Positions 28,665-38,529 of a DNA stretch of 64,000 nt are shown here, one piece after another; position 1 is the stretch's first letter, and every line of letters begins with the position of its first letter. The notes under the pieces were generated by a model. That model did not search any database, was not told where the DNA came from, and saw nothing but the letters and a program-made list of their open reading frames with translations. A program made the translations under genes and the position numbers. This stretch comes from Rhizobium sp. R634 (GTDB lineage: Bacteria > Pseudomonadota > Alphaproteobacteria > Rhizobiales > Rhizobiaceae), in the NCBI RefSeq assembly GCF_002211305.1, contig NZ_LOKW01000002.1:230974-294973 (forward strand). The letters run 5' to 3'.

Positions 28665-29867
28665 TTACCTAGCGGCGTTAAGGACGGCGACGCCGGGAAG
28701 CTCCTTGCCTTCCATCCATTCCAGGAAAGCGCCGCCGGCGGTCGAGACATAGCTGAACTCGTCGGCGACGCCGGCATGGTTCAGCGCCGAGACGGTGTCG
28801 CCGCCGCCTGCAACGGAGGTGAGCTTGCCGGCGACGGTGCGCTCGGCGGCGTATTTCGCAGCCGCGACCGTCGCAGCATCGAAGGGCTCGATTTCGAAGG
28901 CGCCGAGCGGACCGTTCCAGACGAGCGTCGCGGCGCGTTCGATCCAGGCATTGATCGCCTGGACGGATTTCGGGCCGACGTCGAGCACCATGGCATCGGC
29001 GGGAATGGCGTTGATATCGACCGTCTCGTTGGCCGCACCCGCCTTGAATTCGCGGGCGACCACACCGTCTTCCGGCAGGATGATGGCGCAGCCTGCAGTC
29101 GCGGCCTCGATCATGATCTGCTTGGCGGTCTCGGCGAGATCATGTTCGCAGAGCGACTTGCCGACATTGGTGCCGCGAGCGGCGATGAAGGTGTTGGCCA
29201 TGCCGCCGCCGATGACGAGGGCATCGACCTTCTTCACGAGGTTCATCAGGAGGTCGATCTTCGTCGAAACCTTGGCGCCGCCGACGATGGCGACGACGGG
29301 GCGGGCGGGATTGCCGAGGCCGCTTTCCAGCGCTTCCAGCTCGGCCTGCATGGTGCGGCCGGCATGGGCCGGCAGATGATGGGCGAGGCCTTCGGTGGAA
29401 GCATGGGCGCGGTGGGCGGCGGAGAAGGCGTCGTTGACGTAGATATCGCCGTTGGCGGCAAGCGCCTTGATGAAATCGGGATCGTTCTTTTCCTCGCCCT
29501 TGTGGAAGCGGGTGTTTTCCATCAGCAGGATATCGCCGTCATTCATCGCGGCGACGGCGGCGGCGGCGGCCTCGCCGATGCAGTCGGAGGCGGTCAGCAC
29601 GGCATGATCGAGCACTTCCTCGACCGAAGGGGCGATCAGCGACAGCGACAGATCAGCCGACGGGCCATCCTTCGGCCGGCCGAAATGGGCAAGCAGGATC
29701 ACCTTGGCGCCCTTATCCGATAGTTCGAGGATCGTCGGCGCCACGCGCTCGATGCGTGTCGTATCGGTGACCTTGCCGTCCTTGACGGGAACGTTGAGGT
29801 CGACGCGGACGAGAACGCGCTTGCCGCTGATATCGGAAAGATCGTCGAGGGTCTTGAATGAAGGCAT
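28665..29867 (-). CDS. pgk: Phosphoglycerate kinase
   Basis: 400 residues, standard length. The N-terminal substrate loop [44 protein letters not shown], and the C-terminal nucleotide segment [15 protein letters not shown] are intact. It converts 1,3-bisphosphoglycerate and ADP to 3-phosphoglycerate and ATP. The start MPSFKTLDD at 29867 is the conserved one even though no clear Shine-Dalgarno sequence precedes it; the in-frame ATG at 29921 would add 18 atypical residues. It lies 70 bases downstream of the antiporter gene on the same strand. Confidence 0.95.
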   Translation of the reverse strand: MPSFKTLDDLSDISGKRVLVRVDLNVPVKDGKVTDTTRIERVAPTILELSDKGAKVILLAHFGRPKDGPSADLSLSLIAPSVEEVLDHAVLTASDCIGEAAAAAVAAMNDGDILLMENTRFHKGEEKNDPDFIKALAANGDIYVNDAFSAAHRAHASTEGLAHHLPAHAGRTMQAELEALESGLGNPARPVVAIVGGAKVSTKIDLLMNLVKKVDALVIGGGMANTFIAARGTNVGKSLCEHDLAETAKQIMIEAATAGCAIILPEDGVVAREFKAGAANETVDINAIPADAMVLDVGPKSVQAINAWIERAATLVWNGPLGAFEIEPFDAATVAAAKYAAERTVAGKLTSVAGGGDTVSALNHAGVADEFSYVSTAGGAFLEWMEGKELPGVAVLNAAR

Positions 29868-29937
29868 GGGGAAGATCCAGTCTTGGTTGGCGGAAGTCGC
29901 GCAGACCATAGCAAGGATCATTCGAGACGCAAGGCGT

Positions 29938-31812
29938 TCAACGGCCGTTTTCGCGTGTGGCTTCCTCGCGTCCGGCCGATGCTTTCGGCGCGTTTTCGGA
30001 GGCCGCGGCTTCGCGGTTCCGGCGTCCCTTCAGCCGGTCGCGGATGCGCTGGATGATGTCCTTGAGATTGATGAAGATCGGCAGGGTGATCGCCGGTTCG
30101 ACCGCCTCGAGCGACATGCCGACCGAGGTAATGTGATCGTGTTCGTCGAGATCGCGGACGATGAGGATGATCGAGCCGAGACGGACGCGATCGGCATAAT
30201 CGGCCTTGCCGCCGAGGCGCTGGCGCATCAGTTCGGCGATCGTCAGGCCCTTTTCGGATTCGTTGAGCAGGCCGGGACCGTAAGCCGCATCGAGATCGGC
30301 GGCCGGGCGGGCGGGCGAGAGCGCGAAGGCGCCGAAGAATTCGGCATCGTCCTCATCGACCGGCGCACGGCTGGCGAACAGGCGGTCGAGCAGGCGGGAA
30401 TAGCTTGGCACGATGAAGAGATAGACGAGATCGTTCTCCCGCAGCCGCCCGGCATATTGGTAGCGCATCGACTTGCCGTCGCGAATGACGAGCGAGGGTG
30501 TGGCCCAGCGCGGAATGCGCTCGCCGCGCAGCACCGGGCTGTCCTTGATGACGCGATAGGAAAGCAGTTCGTGGTTGGCAGCACCCGGCAGATCGACCTC
30601 GACCTTGTCGACGGCGCCGATGCGCGGGGGGATGATCAGGCCGAGTTTCTTGGCGACCGGCTTGATCGTCCAGCCCTGGACGAGCAGGGAAACCAGCACG
30701 ATGATGAAGGCGGTGTTGAAATAGATCTGACCGTTTTCCAGCCCGCCGAGGATCGGCATGATGGCAAGCAGGATGGAGACTGCGCCGCGCAGGCCGACCC
30801 AGGCGACGAAACCTATTTCCTGCTGCGTGTAGTCGAATGGGAGGAGCGACAGCCAGATCGCCAGCGGCCGGGCGACGAAGATCAGGAAGAGGGCAAGCAG
30901 GATCGCCGGCACGATGATGACGGGGAATTGCGACGGCGTGGCGAGCAGGCCGAGCACCAGGAACATGATGATCTGCGCCAGCCAGGTCATGCCGTCCTGG
31001 AAGCGTTTGATGGTGCCGATCGCCTGCATCTTGCGATTTCCGGCATAGATGCCGGCGACATAGACGGCGAGGAAGCCGCTGCCGCCGACCGTGCCGGCAA
31101 AGGAGAAGACGAGCAGGGCGAGCGCCAGCACGAAGATCGGCGTCAGGCCGCGATCGGTATCGAGCTTGCTGACGATCAGTACGATCATCATGCCGCCAAG
31201 CAGGCCGAGAATGACGCCGAGCCCCATCTGCTGCACGAACATGGCGAGCATGCCGATATTGATGCCATGGTAACGCTCGCCGCTCGCCAGCACTTCGACG
31301 AGGGCGATGGTGAGGAAGATCGCCATCGGATCGTTGGTGCCGGATTCGACTTCGAGCGTCGAGCGCACCTTGTCACGGATGTTGATGCCGCCGATGCGCA
31401 GCAGGAAGAAGACGGCGGCGGCATCCGTCGAGGCGACGATCGATCCAAGCAGCAGGCCTTCGAGCCAGGTGAAGTTCAACAGCCACATGGCGGCGACGGC
31501 AAAGAGCGAGGCGGTGATCAACACGCCGACCGAGGCGAGCGTGAGGGAGGGCACGGCCGCCAGCCGGAAGGCCTGCATCGGCGTGCCGAAGCCGGAATCG
31601 AACAGGATGACGGCCAGCGCGATGGAGCCGAGGATATAGGCCAGATAATTGTTGCTGAATTCGATGCCGAGGCCGTCGACGCCGGCGGCAAGGCCGATCA
31701 TCAGGAAGAGCAGCAGCAGCGGGGCGCCGAAGCGGAAAGCGAGCAGGCTCGAAAAAGCAGCAAGAAGCACGAGCGCCGTCGCGACCAGCACCACGATATA
31801 GAACGCTTCCAT
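29938..31812 (-). CDS. CPA1-family potassium/proton antiporter (NhaP2/CvrA type)
   Basis: 624 residues: about twelve membrane helices to residue 390, with the exchanger core [16 protein letters not shown] and [19 protein letters not shown], then a cytosolic TrkA-C-like domain and a C-terminal domain of CorC/HlyC character ([13 protein letters not shown]). This build is that of the K+/H+ antiporters of the NhaP2 subgroup, active in pH and potassium homeostasis. The ATG at 31812, five bases after GGGG, is preferred; an in-frame GTG lies two codons upstream. It sits between gap and pgk, interrupting the carbon-metabolism genes. Confidence 0.88.
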   Translation of the reverse strand: MEAFYIVVLVATALVLLAAFSSLLAFRFGAPLLLLFLMIGLAAGVDGLGIEFSNNYLAYILGSIALAVILFDSGFGTPMQAFRLAAVPSLTLASVGVLITASLFAVAAMWLLNFTWLEGLLLGSIVASTDAAAVFFLLRIGGINIRDKVRSTLEVESGTNDPMAIFLTIALVEVLASGERYHGINIGMLAMFVQQMGLGVILGLLGGMMIVLIVSKLDTDRGLTPIFVLALALLVFSFAGTVGGSGFLAVYVAGIYAGNRKMQAIGTIKRFQDGMTWLAQIIMFLVLGLLATPSQFPVIIVPAILLALFLIFVARPLAIWLSLLPFDYTQQEIGFVAWVGLRGAVSILLAIMPILGGLENGQIYFNTAFIIVLVSLLVQGWTIKPVAKKLGLIIPPRIGAVDKVEVDLPGAANHELLSYRVIKDSPVLRGERIPRWATPSLVIRDGKSMRYQYAGRLRENDLVYLFIVPSYSRLLDRLFASRAPVDEDDAEFFGAFALSPARPAADLDAAYGPGLLNESEKGLTIAELMRQRLGGKADYADRVRLGSIILIVRDLDEHDHITSVGMSLEAVEPAITLPIFINLKDIIQRIRDRLKGRRNREAAASENAPKASAGREEATRENGR

Positions 31813-32200
31813 GCCCACCCCTTTCCATCGACTGCTTCGCAGATACGGCCACCCCCGGCCGATCTATCTATTCCAACCCTCCACCACGCGCGTCGATGCG
31901 TCAGTAAACGGCAAAACGGCAGAGAAGGGTAGGCCTTGCGGCTTAACCTCGTCTCGTGCTGCATCATGCTGCTGAACGGTTGCCGGACGGCCACCGACAC
32001 GGAAATGCTACGGGAGAAATTCTCTACAAAGAATGTATAAGAAAATCAGGCAACAGCAGGGCGAAAGACGGGAAGATCGATTTTTCCTGCCGGTATCTCG
32101 ATGCGGCGACAAGATAAAGTCACACTCCTGCGTTCAGGCGGCTTGTTCGCCTTGTCTGATGACGGGGAAGGGAGTGCGGCCGCGGATTGGGCGAGCGCTA
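31813..32200. other. Intergenic region without recognised gene
   Basis: 388 bases upstream of the antiporter gene and downstream of the small membrane protein gene. The part at 32020-32130 is A+T-rich. One weak hairpin (AGGCG/CGCCT, 32136-32152) may end the small upstream gene. I see no open frame with a ribosome site and no clear promoter. Confidence 0.5.
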
Positions 32201-32377
32201 TCAGAACACGGCCTGGAGTATGATAACGGCGAGAAACGCGAGACCGATGAACGCGGCAACCCGGATGACCAGACGATCAGCCTTTGCCAGCACGGCAGGT
32301 CTGACGTCGCGCTTCGGGTGAAACCGCTGCCGCCGCTTGAGAGTGGTGTGGGAGGAGCGTTTTTGCGCCTCTGCCAT
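32201..32377 (-). CDS. Small single-pass membrane protein
   Basis: 58 residues: a basic cytosolic N-terminus (MAEAQKRSSHTTLKRRQRFH) and one C-terminal hydrophobic helix (VAAFIGLAFLAVIILQAVF), a tail-anchored layout. GGAGG lies five bases before the ATG at 32377, a strong start. I recognise no family. It is on the same strand as the antiporter but 388 bases from it. Confidence 0.6.
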   Translation of the reverse strand: MAEAQKRSSHTTLKRRQRFHPKRDVRPAVLAKADRLVIRVAAFIGLAFLAVIILQAVF

Positions 32378-32508
32378 TATCGCCTCCACTGGATCATTGC
32401 AGCGTCAATCTATCACGCTTGGCCAGCGGATTGCCAACCGTGATTCCATCCTTGCGGCCGGCCCTTCGGAGCAGCTTTTCAAAACCGGAGGACGCTGCGG
32501 ATCGGTAG

Positions 32509-32823
32509 TCAGTCTTCGGTATCCTCGCCATCGTCGGTCAGGTCCTCGACCGGAATCAGGAAAACGACGAATTCGTCGTCGATGGTCCTTTGCGGATCAT
32601 CGTCGAATTCGTAGGCGTGCTCGACTTCGCTGGCTTCCTCGGCGGTCGCCTTGCGCAGGCTCAGCGCCGCCTTGCGGTCCCACAGAGGCTTGCCTTCGGA
32701 TTCCAGGATGGTCAGGTCGTCGCGAAAATCTTCCGCCTCGAAGAAATGCGTCGCTTCTTCATGGTTTTTCGAGCGAAAGCTGGCAATGGCGCGGCCGGCG
32801 ATCTCAACGGTAAAGTAGTCCAT
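32509..32823 (-). CDS. Conserved hypothetical acidic protein
   Basis: 104 residues, strongly acidic at the C-terminus (IPVEDLTDDGEDTED). Segments MDYFTVEIAGRAIASFRSKN and HEEATHFFEAEDFRDDLTIL suggest a small alpha/beta cytosolic domain. I recognise no family or motif. The frame is clean with an ATG at 32823 and codon use like its neighbours. It lies downstream of gap on the same strand, after the gap terminator, so it is probably a separate unit. Confidence 0.7.
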   Translation of the reverse strand: MDYFTVEIAGRAIASFRSKNHEEATHFFEAEDFRDDLTILESEGKPLWDRKAALSLRKATAEEASEVEHAYEFDDDPQRTIDDEFVVFLIPVEDLTDDGEDTED

Positions 32824-32912
32824 CCATCTCTCCCTATCTCCCTGGCCGGCGATGCGGTTCAGGCTTCGTGCACCATAGCAGGTTTCGCAATCGATCCGGC
32901 GTGGTGCCTATA

Positions 32913-32938
32913 ACAAAACGGCCCGGTTTCCCGGGCCG
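32913..32938 (-). terminator. Terminator of gap
   Basis: CGGCCCGG (32919-32926), loop TTTC, CCGGGCCG (32931-32938) form a perfect 8-bp stem; leftward it is followed by TTTTG, 27 bases after the gap stop. Confidence 0.88.
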
Positions 32939-32964
32939 CATGCAATCAGTCGTTCGTCAGGCTC

Positions 32965-33975
32965 TCAGATGAGCTTGGCAAAGGCAACGGCCGTGTCCGA
33001 CATGCGGCTGGAGAAGCCCCACTCGTTATCGTACCAGGACAGAATGCGCACGAAGTTGCCTTCCATGACCTTCGTCTGATCGGTCGCGAAGATCGAGGAA
33101 TGGCTGTCGTGGTTGAAGTCGCGGGAGACGAGCGGCTCGTCGGTGTAGCCGAGGATGCCCTTCAGCTTGCCGTTGGAGGCGGCCTTGATGGCTTCATTGA
33201 TTTCGCCGACCGTGGTCGCCTTCTTGGAGACGAACTTGAAGTCGACGACCGAAACGTTCGGGGTCGGAACGCGGATCGAGGTGCCATCGAGCTTGCCCTT
33301 GAGGTGCGGCAGCACGAGGCCGACGGCCTTGGCGGCGCCCGTCGAGGTCGGGATCATGGAAAGGGCGGCGGCGCGGGCGCGATACAGATCCTTGTGCATC
33401 GTGTCGAGCGTCGGCTGATCGCCGGTGTAGGAGTGGATGGTCGTCATGAAGCCGTGGTCGATGCCGACGGCGTCGTCGAGGACCTTCACCACCGGCACCA
33501 GGCAGTTGGTGGTGCAGGAAGCGTTGGAGATGACCATGTGCTCCTTGGTGAGCTGGTCGTGGTTGACGCCGAAGACGACGGTCAGGTCGGCGCCGTCGGC
33601 AGGAGCCGAGACGATGACGCGCTTGGCGCCGGCCGTCAGATGGGCGGCGGCCTTGTCGCGGGCGGTGAAGATGCCGGTGCATTCCATGGCAATATCGACG
33701 CCGAGTTCGCGGTGCGGAAGCGTCGCCGGATCCTTAATCGCCGTGACCTTGATCGGCTTGCCGTTACCGACGGTGATCGTGTCACCTTCGACCTTCACGG
33801 TTGCCGGGAACTTGCCGTGGATCGAGTCGTAGCGCAGCAGATGGGCGTTGGTCTCGACGGGGCCGAGGTCGTTGATGGCGACGACTTCGATGTCGGTGCG
33901 GCCGGATTCGACGATAGCGCGGAGGACGTTACGGCCGATGCGGCCGAAACCATTGATGGCAACCTTGACTGTCAT
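32965..33975 (-). CDS. gap: Glyceraldehyde-3-phosphate dehydrogenase
   Basis: 336 residues with the NAD-binding start [18 protein letters not shown] and the catalytic cysteine C154 in [10 protein letters not shown]. It oxidises glyceraldehyde-3-phosphate in glycolysis and works in reverse for gluconeogenesis. Two ATGs are possible; the second, at 33975, is nine bases after GGGAG and gives the usual MTVKVAING start, while the first at 33981 is only three bases from it. It lies 80 bases downstream of tkt, across a hairpin, and likely shares its transcript. Confidence 0.95.
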   Translation of the reverse strand: MTVKVAINGFGRIGRNVLRAIVESGRTDIEVVAINDLGPVETNAHLLRYDSIHGKFPATVKVEGDTITVGNGKPIKVTAIKDPATLPHRELGVDIAMECTGIFTARDKAAAHLTAGAKRVIVSAPADGADLTVVFGVNHDQLTKEHMVISNASCTTNCLVPVVKVLDDAVGIDHGFMTTIHSYTGDQPTLDTMHKDLYRARAAALSMIPTSTGAAKAVGLVLPHLKGKLDGTSIRVPTPNVSVVDFKFVSKKATTVGEINEAIKAASNGKLKGILGYTDEPLVSRDFNHDSHSSIFATDQTKVMEGNFVRILSWYDNEWGFSSRMSDTAVAFAKLI

Positions 33976-34031
33976 GTTCATTCACTCCCGATGAATAGGG
34001 CCCGATAGAGAGGGCCTGGAATTGAGGAGAT

Positions 34032-34055
34032 GGAGAGCGCCTCAAGGCGCTCTCC
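34032..34055 (-). promoter_or_regulatory. Perfect hairpin between tkt and gap
   Basis: GGAGAGCGCC-TCAA-GGCGCTCTCC, a perfect 10-bp stem with a four-base loop, begins immediately after the tkt stop codon. It lacks a T run, so it is more likely a partial terminator or an mRNA-stabilising element within the tkt-gap transcript. Confidence 0.55.
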
Positions 34056-36029
34056 TTAAAGCTTTGCTTCCGCGGCCGCAACGACGGCGTCGGCGGTGAT
34101 GCCGAAATGCTTGTAGACGTCCTTGACCGGACCGGAAGCGCCGAAGCCCTTCATGCCGATGAACGTGCCTTCCGGACCGATGAAGGCATCCCAGCCTTCG
34201 CGGACGGCGGCTTCGACGGCGATCTTGACCGGCGAGTTGCCGAGCACTTGCCTGCGATATGCGTCCGGCTGCTCGAAGAACAGTTCCGTGCAGGGAACCG
34301 ATACGACGCGTACCGTCACGCCCTTGGCTTCGAGGGCGGCGCGGGCGGCAACGGCGATTTCGACTTCCGAGCCGGAAGCGAAGATCGTCACCTTGGCGTC
34401 GGCATTGCCGGCGAGCGTATAAGCGCCCTGTTCGCAGAGGTTCTTTTCGCTGTATTCGGTGCGGGCCGGGCTGAGGTTCTGACGCGTCAGGGCAAGGCCA
34501 GACGGACGGTTCTGCGTCTTGACGGCGATCTGCCAGCATTCCGCCGTTTCCGTGGCGTCGGCCGGACGGAAGACCATCAGGTTCGGGATGGCGCGGAGAC
34601 CGGCGAGCTGCTCGACGGGCTGGTGCGTGGGGCCGTCTTCGCCGACGCCGATCGAGTCATGCGTCAGGACGTGGATGACGCGGATGCCCATCAGGGCCGC
34701 GAGGCGGATCGGCGGGCGGCAATAATCCGAGAAGATCAGGAAGCCGCCGCTATAGGGAATGAGGCCGCCATGCAGCGCAATGCCGTTCATGGCCGAGGCC
34801 ATGCCGTGCTCGCGGATGCCCCAGTGCACGTAACGGCCGGCGAAATCCGTCGGCGTGATCGAGTGCATCTGGCTGGTCTTGGTGTTGTTCGACGGCGTCA
34901 GGTCGGCGGAACCGCCGAGCGTTTCCGGCAGGAAGCCGTTGATGACCTCGAGCGCGTCTTCCGAAGCCTTGCGGGTGGCAACAGTCGGCTTGGTCTCGGC
35001 GAGCTTCTTCTTATATGCGCTGATCGCGGCGTCGAAGCCTTCCGGCAGTTCGCCCGCCATGCGGCGGGAGAATTCCGCCTTGGCTGGCGACTTGGAAAGA
35101 GTTTCTTCCCATGCCTTGACGATATTGTCCGAGCGGGTGCCGGCGACGCGCCATGCATCGAGAACGTCGGAGGGGATGACGAAGGGCTCGTAATCCCAAT
35201 TCAGCGCCTTGCGGGTGGCGGCGATTTCCTCGGCGCCGAGCGGGCTGCCGTGAACCTTGTGGCTGCCGGCCTTGTTCGGAGCGCCGAAGCCGATGACGGT
35301 CTTGCAGGCGATGAAGGTCGGACGGTCGGACTTGTGGGCGGCTTCGATCGCATCGGCGATGGCGGCCTGATCGTGACCGTCGATCTCGATCGTGTTCCAG
35401 TGGACGGCCTTGAAGCGGGCGATCTGGTCGGTCGAATCCGACAGTGAAACCGCGCCGTCGATGGTAATCGAGTTGTTGTCCCAGAAGAGGATCAGCTTGT
35501 TCAGCTTCAGGTGGCCGGCAAGCGCGATCGCCTCATGGCTGATGCCTTCCATCAGGCAGCCGTCGCCATTGATGACATAGGTATAGTGGTCCTGGAGGTC
35601 CGCACCGAACTCCTCGCGCAGCTTGCGCTCGGCGATCGCCATGCCGACGGCGTTGGCGATGCCCTGGCCGAGCGGGCCAGTCGTGGTTTCGATGCCTGTC
35701 GCATGGCCGTATTCCGGGTGGCCGGCGGTCTTGGAGCCGATCTGGCGGAACTGCTTCAGATCCTCGACCGTCGTATCGGGATAGCCGGTCAAGTAGAGCA
35801 GCGAATAGAGCAGCATCGAGCCGTGGCCGGCGGAGAGCACGAAGCGGTCACGGTTCGGCCAGTGCGGCTTCTTCGGATCGAACTTCAGATATTTGGTGAA
35901 CAGGACCGTTGCCACGTCAGCCATGCCCATTGGCATGCCCGGGTGGCCGGAATTCGCCTTTTCGACGGCGTCCATGGCGAGAAAACGGATCGCATTCGCC
36001 ATCCGGTCGTGTTGTTCGGGAGAGGTCAT
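34056..36029 (-). CDS. tkt: Transketolase
   Basis: 657 residues. The thiamine-diphosphate motif starts at [20 protein letters not shown] (about 152) and ends in WDNN; the N-terminal [15 protein letters not shown], the middle [20 protein letters not shown] and the C-terminal [19 protein letters not shown] are family hallmarks. It exchanges two-carbon units in the pentose phosphate pathway. The start [16 protein letters not shown] at 36029 has GGAAAAG upstream. It is the first gene of the tkt-gap group and divergent from DUF4164/zapA. Confidence 0.95.
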   Translation of the reverse strand: MTSPEQHDRMANAIRFLAMDAVEKANSGHPGMPMGMADVATVLFTKYLKFDPKKPHWPNRDRFVLSAGHGSMLLYSLLYLTGYPDTTVEDLKQFRQIGSKTAGHPEYGHATGIETTTGPLGQGIANAVGMAIAERKLREEFGADLQDHYTYVINGDGCLMEGISHEAIALAGHLKLNKLILFWDNNSITIDGAVSLSDSTDQIARFKAVHWNTIEIDGHDQAAIADAIEAAHKSDRPTFIACKTVIGFGAPNKAGSHKVHGSPLGAEEIAATRKALNWDYEPFVIPSDVLDAWRVAGTRSDNIVKAWEETLSKSPAKAEFSRRMAGELPEGFDAAISAYKKKLAETKPTVATRKASEDALEVINGFLPETLGGSADLTPSNNTKTSQMHSITPTDFAGRYVHWGIREHGMASAMNGIALHGGLIPYSGGFLIFSDYCRPPIRLAALMGIRVIHVLTHDSIGVGEDGPTHQPVEQLAGLRAIPNLMVFRPADATETAECWQIAVKTQNRPSGLALTRQNLSPARTEYSEKNLCEQGAYTLAGNADAKVTIFASGSEVEIAVAARAALEAKGVTVRVVSVPCTELFFEQPDAYRRQVLGNSPVKIAVEAAVREGWDAFIGPEGTFIGMKGFGASGPVKDVYKHFGITADAVVAAAEAKL

Positions 36030-36166
36030 GGCTTTTCCGCAAGCTCCGGGTGTCGGGGGATGGTCTCGAGCCTCCAAGACCATCGAGTGAAAGCGGGTGA
36101 GACATACCAGTTAAGACGGGCGAGTCAATAAATGGCAGGCCAAATCCAGGCAGGCTGCGGCATTTT

Positions 36167-36200
36167 TTGACATTTGATCGCGCGGTTGAACAAATGACAA
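36167..36200. promoter_or_regulatory. Symmetrical divergent promoter candidate, tkt / DUF4164
   Basis: TTGACATTTGATC (36167-36179) and GAACAAATGACAA (36188-36200) are inverted copies (11 of 13). Read rightward, TTGACA and ACAAAT are 17 bases apart; read leftward, TTGTCA and TCAAAT are also 17 apart. The same 34 bases could therefore give two overlapping promoters or a dimeric operator. The -10 matches are weak. Confidence 0.4.
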
Positions 36201-36360
36201 AACGCCTGTGGCGGCTATCGCGAAATCGCTCATCCACAAGTAGGCCGGCCGGCAGATGACGGGATTGATTGACGGGCCGTCGGCGAGCTGCATATCCTCT
36301 TCGAAATCACAGGGTCGGCGCCGAGGGTCGATTCGCGGGTCCTGCACGGAAGCGGAAGGC

Positions 36361-36636
36361 ATGACGCCCACAGGCAAAACCATGGAAGCAGCGCTCAACG
36401 AGCTGAAGCAGGCGATTTCCAGCCTCGAAAACGCCGTCGACGTGCGCGTCGAGCGGGAGCGGGATCAGGGCGAGATCGAAGGCGAGGTTCGCCGTGTGCA
36501 TGCCGACCGCTCGCGGCTGGCGCAGGAGCTCGACCAGGCCGAATTCCGCGCCAACCGGCTGGAAGAGGTCAATCGCGAGGTGTCGCGGCGGCTGGTGACG
36601 GCCATGGAAACGATCCGCGCGGTTCTGGATCGCTAG
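36361..36636 (+). CDS. DUF4164 coiled-coil protein
   Basis: 91 residues, essentially one long charged coiled-coil (MEAALNELKQAISSLENAVD through RLEEVNREVSRRLVTAMETI). DUF4164 proteins are regularly encoded directly before zapA in Rhizobiales, so a role near cell division is suggested by context only. The ATG at 36361 has GGAAGG nearby; a second in-frame ATG at 36382 is possible. Its stop codon overlaps the first of two palindromic repeats that separate it from zapA. Confidence 0.8.
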   Translation: MTPTGKTMEAALNELKQAISSLENAVDVRVERERDQGEIEGEVRRVHADRSRLAQELDQAEFRANRLEEVNREVSRRLVTAMETIRAVLDR

Positions 36637-36684
36637 AACAGGATGATCTTAGGCCAAGTTGGCCTAAGATCTGAATCCTGTTCT
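36635..36684. repeat. Palindromic repeat element, first copy type
   Basis: AGAACAGGAT (36635-36644) and ATCCTGTTCT (36675-36684) enclose ATCTTAGGCC/GGCCTAAGAT, giving a long interrupted hairpin that overlaps the DUF4164 stop codon. It has the form of the short palindromic repeats scattered through rhizobial genomes. Confidence 0.7.
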
Positions 36685-36697
36685 AATTTAAAGAGTT

Positions 36698-36747
36698 AGA
36701 GCATGATGTCGTCCGAAAACCGCTCACACTTTTCGGCATCATGCTCT
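36698..36747. repeat. Palindromic repeat element, second copy type
   Basis: AGAGCATGATG (36698-36708) pairs with CATCATGCTCT (36737-36747), and CCGAAAA with TTTTCGG inside. This sequence type is very frequent in Rhizobium intergenic DNA. Here it ends 18 bases before the zapA start, within its leader. Confidence 0.75.
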
Positions 36748-36765
36748 GAAAGAAGAGAATTTAGC

Positions 36766-37143
36766 ATGGCGCAGGTGACGGTAACGATCGACGGCAAGGC
36801 CTATCGCATGGCCTGCGAGGAAGGGCAGGAGGACCACCTGACCGATCTCGCCACCCGCTTCGACAGCTATGTCGGCCATCTCAAGGGCCAGTTCGGCGAA
36901 ATCGGCGATCTCAGGATCACCGTCATGGCCGGCATCATGATCATGGACGAGATCTCCGAGCTGACGCGGCGCATCGCCGGGCTGGAATCCGAACTGGAGT
37001 CGCTGCGCAGCAACCGCGACACCGTGCTCGCCGCGACCGCCCGTACCGAGGAAAACCTCGCGGCGGCGCTGAGCGAAGTTTCGAGCCGCATCCGCGGCAT
37101 CACCGACAAGCTGAACGGCCGTCCGGCACCGGAACTCAATTGA
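36766..37143 (+). CDS. zapA: Cell division protein ZapA
   Basis: 125 residues. The ZapA N-terminal domain is clear (QVTVTIDGKAYRMACEEGQE, LTDLATRFDSYVGHLKGQFG) followed by a long coiled-coil that mediates tetramer formation. ZapA bundles FtsZ filaments at mid-cell. The ATG at 36766 gives the conserved MAQVTVTIDGK start; the frame is open upstream through the palindromic repeat but that part is not protein-like. 6S RNA follows directly, the zapA-ssrS order found widely in proteobacteria. Confidence 0.92.
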   Translation: MAQVTVTIDGKAYRMACEEGQEDHLTDLATRFDSYVGHLKGQFGEIGDLRITVMAGIMIMDEISELTRRIAGLESELESLRSNRDTVLAATARTEENLAAALSEVSSRIRGITDKLNGRPAPELN

Positions 37144-37205
37144 ATTAAATAAAAACGGCCCGCCGTCGCCACTGGCGCGTTGGCGCAAACGACCTTATAT
37201 ATCGC

Positions 37206-37365
37206 GATGCGGTCTGCGCCTCTCGACAGGAACCACAATCCCTGGGGCCATACTCGATCCAAAGGGAGCTGTCCCTGGCCAGGCCCGTGGGCCTGGACAC
37301 ACGGTGCCCACCTACGTTTGTAGGCACCCAGGATCGTAAACATCCATCGGTTGCCGTGGATCGCG
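37206..37365 (+). ncRNA. ssrS: 6S RNA
   Basis: The interval directly after zapA folds as 6S RNA: a closing region in which ATCCCTGGG near 37237 pairs with CCCAGGAT near 37327, an apical hairpin CCAGGCCC-GT-GGGCCTGG (37279-37296), and a small hairpin CCTAC-GTTT-GTAGG (37311-37324) on the 3' side of the central bubble. TATATA at 37196-37201 is a good -10 with CTGGCG 17 bases upstream. 6S RNA mimics an open promoter and binds sigma-70 RNA polymerase in stationary phase. Ends are approximate. Confidence 0.8.
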
Positions 37366-37447
37366 CTTTCCCTTTCATATCGGCGAAGAGACGCGGCGAT
37401 CCGCTTTCGGCAGGATCGTCACGATGCGCTGAAGCCGCAATCCAATC

Positions 37448-38431
37448 CTAATTCACCGGGTAGGGGCCTTCGGCGAAGACCTCGTCATGGTAGCCCTTGA
37501 AGCCGACATCGCGCGCCAGGGGGCTGCGCCATTCCCTGCCGTCGCGCAGGCAATCGAGCAGGAAGGGGAAATCATATCGCGGCTGCCAGCCGAGTTCGCG
37601 CCTTGCCCGTTCGTTGACATAGACGCGGTCGAGCGCCGGAAACATCTTCCAGCCGCGTTCGGCATAAAGGGCGCCCGCACCGGGAAAGAGCCGCTCGACG
37701 ACGGCAGGCGCGTCTTTCCTGAGTTCGGCGAGGTCGCCGTATGAAAAGGGTGTCGTGGCGGAGATGATGTAGCGGCCGAAGCCGATTGCCGGCGCCTTGT
37801 CGAGCGCCAGCAGATGGGCGCCGACCACGTCGCTGATATCGACGCGGCGATGAAGCAGTTCGTTGGCCTGGGCATTTTCCGCCGAATATCGGTTGCGAAT
37901 ATCGGGATCGTCGTCGTTTTCGGGGAAGAAGCGCGAGGTCCTGAGGATGACGACAGGCAGGCGGGACTTACGGGCGAAGAGCTCCGAGAGGCCTTCGGCG
38001 GCGAGCTTCGTCACGCCGTAGATGTTCCTTGCAACGGGAAGCACATCCTCGGTCACCCATGCCGCGGGTTCGCCGGCGGCCGGCGTCAATGCGGCGCCGA
38101 AGGCGCTGGTGGTGCTGGTGAAGACGAAGCTTGCAACACCCGCCGCGGTCGCCTCTTCCAGCAGGTTCAGGGTGCCGGCGACATTGGAGTCGAGGAAATC
38201 GCGGTTGGCGTGGGTCGCCACATGCGGCTTGTGCAGGGTTGCGGCGTGGATGACATGGCTGACGCCAGACATGGCCTGGCTGACGAAATCGCGGTCGCCG
38301 ATCGAGCCGACCATATCGGTGAAAGCCGAGGGTTTGATGTCGATGCCGCGCGCCCACCGGCTTTCAGCCCTCAGCGTGCGCATCAGCGCCTCGCCCAAAT
38401 GGCCGGCGCTTCCCGTTACCAATATCGTCAT
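37448..38431 (-). CDS. NAD-dependent epimerase/dehydratase
   Basis: 327 residues of the extended SDR family. The N-terminal nucleotide motif TGSAGHLG is at 6-13, the catalytic Y-x-x-x-K is YGVTK near 138, and the substrate-binding part ends in LGWQPRYDFPFLLDCL, typical of sugar-nucleotide epimerases and reductases. The substrate is not defined. The gene is on the minus strand, convergent with 6S RNA, and shares no operon with the XRE gene, which starts 100 bases upstream on the same strand only by proximity. Confidence 0.85.
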   Translation of the reverse strand: MTILVTGSAGHLGEALMRTLRAESRWARGIDIKPSAFTDMVGSIGDRDFVSQAMSGVSHVIHAATLHKPHVATHANRDFLDSNVAGTLNLLEEATAAGVASFVFTSTTSAFGAALTPAAGEPAAWVTEDVLPVARNIYGVTKLAAEGLSELFARKSRLPVVILRTSRFFPENDDDPDIRNRYSAENAQANELLHRRVDISDVVGAHLLALDKAPAIGFGRYIISATTPFSYGDLAELRKDAPAVVERLFPGAGALYAERGWKMFPALDRVYVNERARRELGWQPRYDFPFLLDCLRDGREWRSPLARDVGFKGYHDEVFAEGPYPVN

Positions 38432-38529
38432 CGCCTTGCCTCCAGAGCGGTTTCGCGGCGGACGCTATAAAGACCGGCGTTTTCGAACAACGCATAAATT
38501 ATGCATGGGGATGCAGGAAAGCTGCAGGC

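Noticed and set aside
29704..31932. 742-codon plus-strand frame opposite the antiporter
   Set aside because: Composition is dominated by Arg, Gln, Asp and His without domains, while the minus strand encodes a clear CPA1 antiporter.
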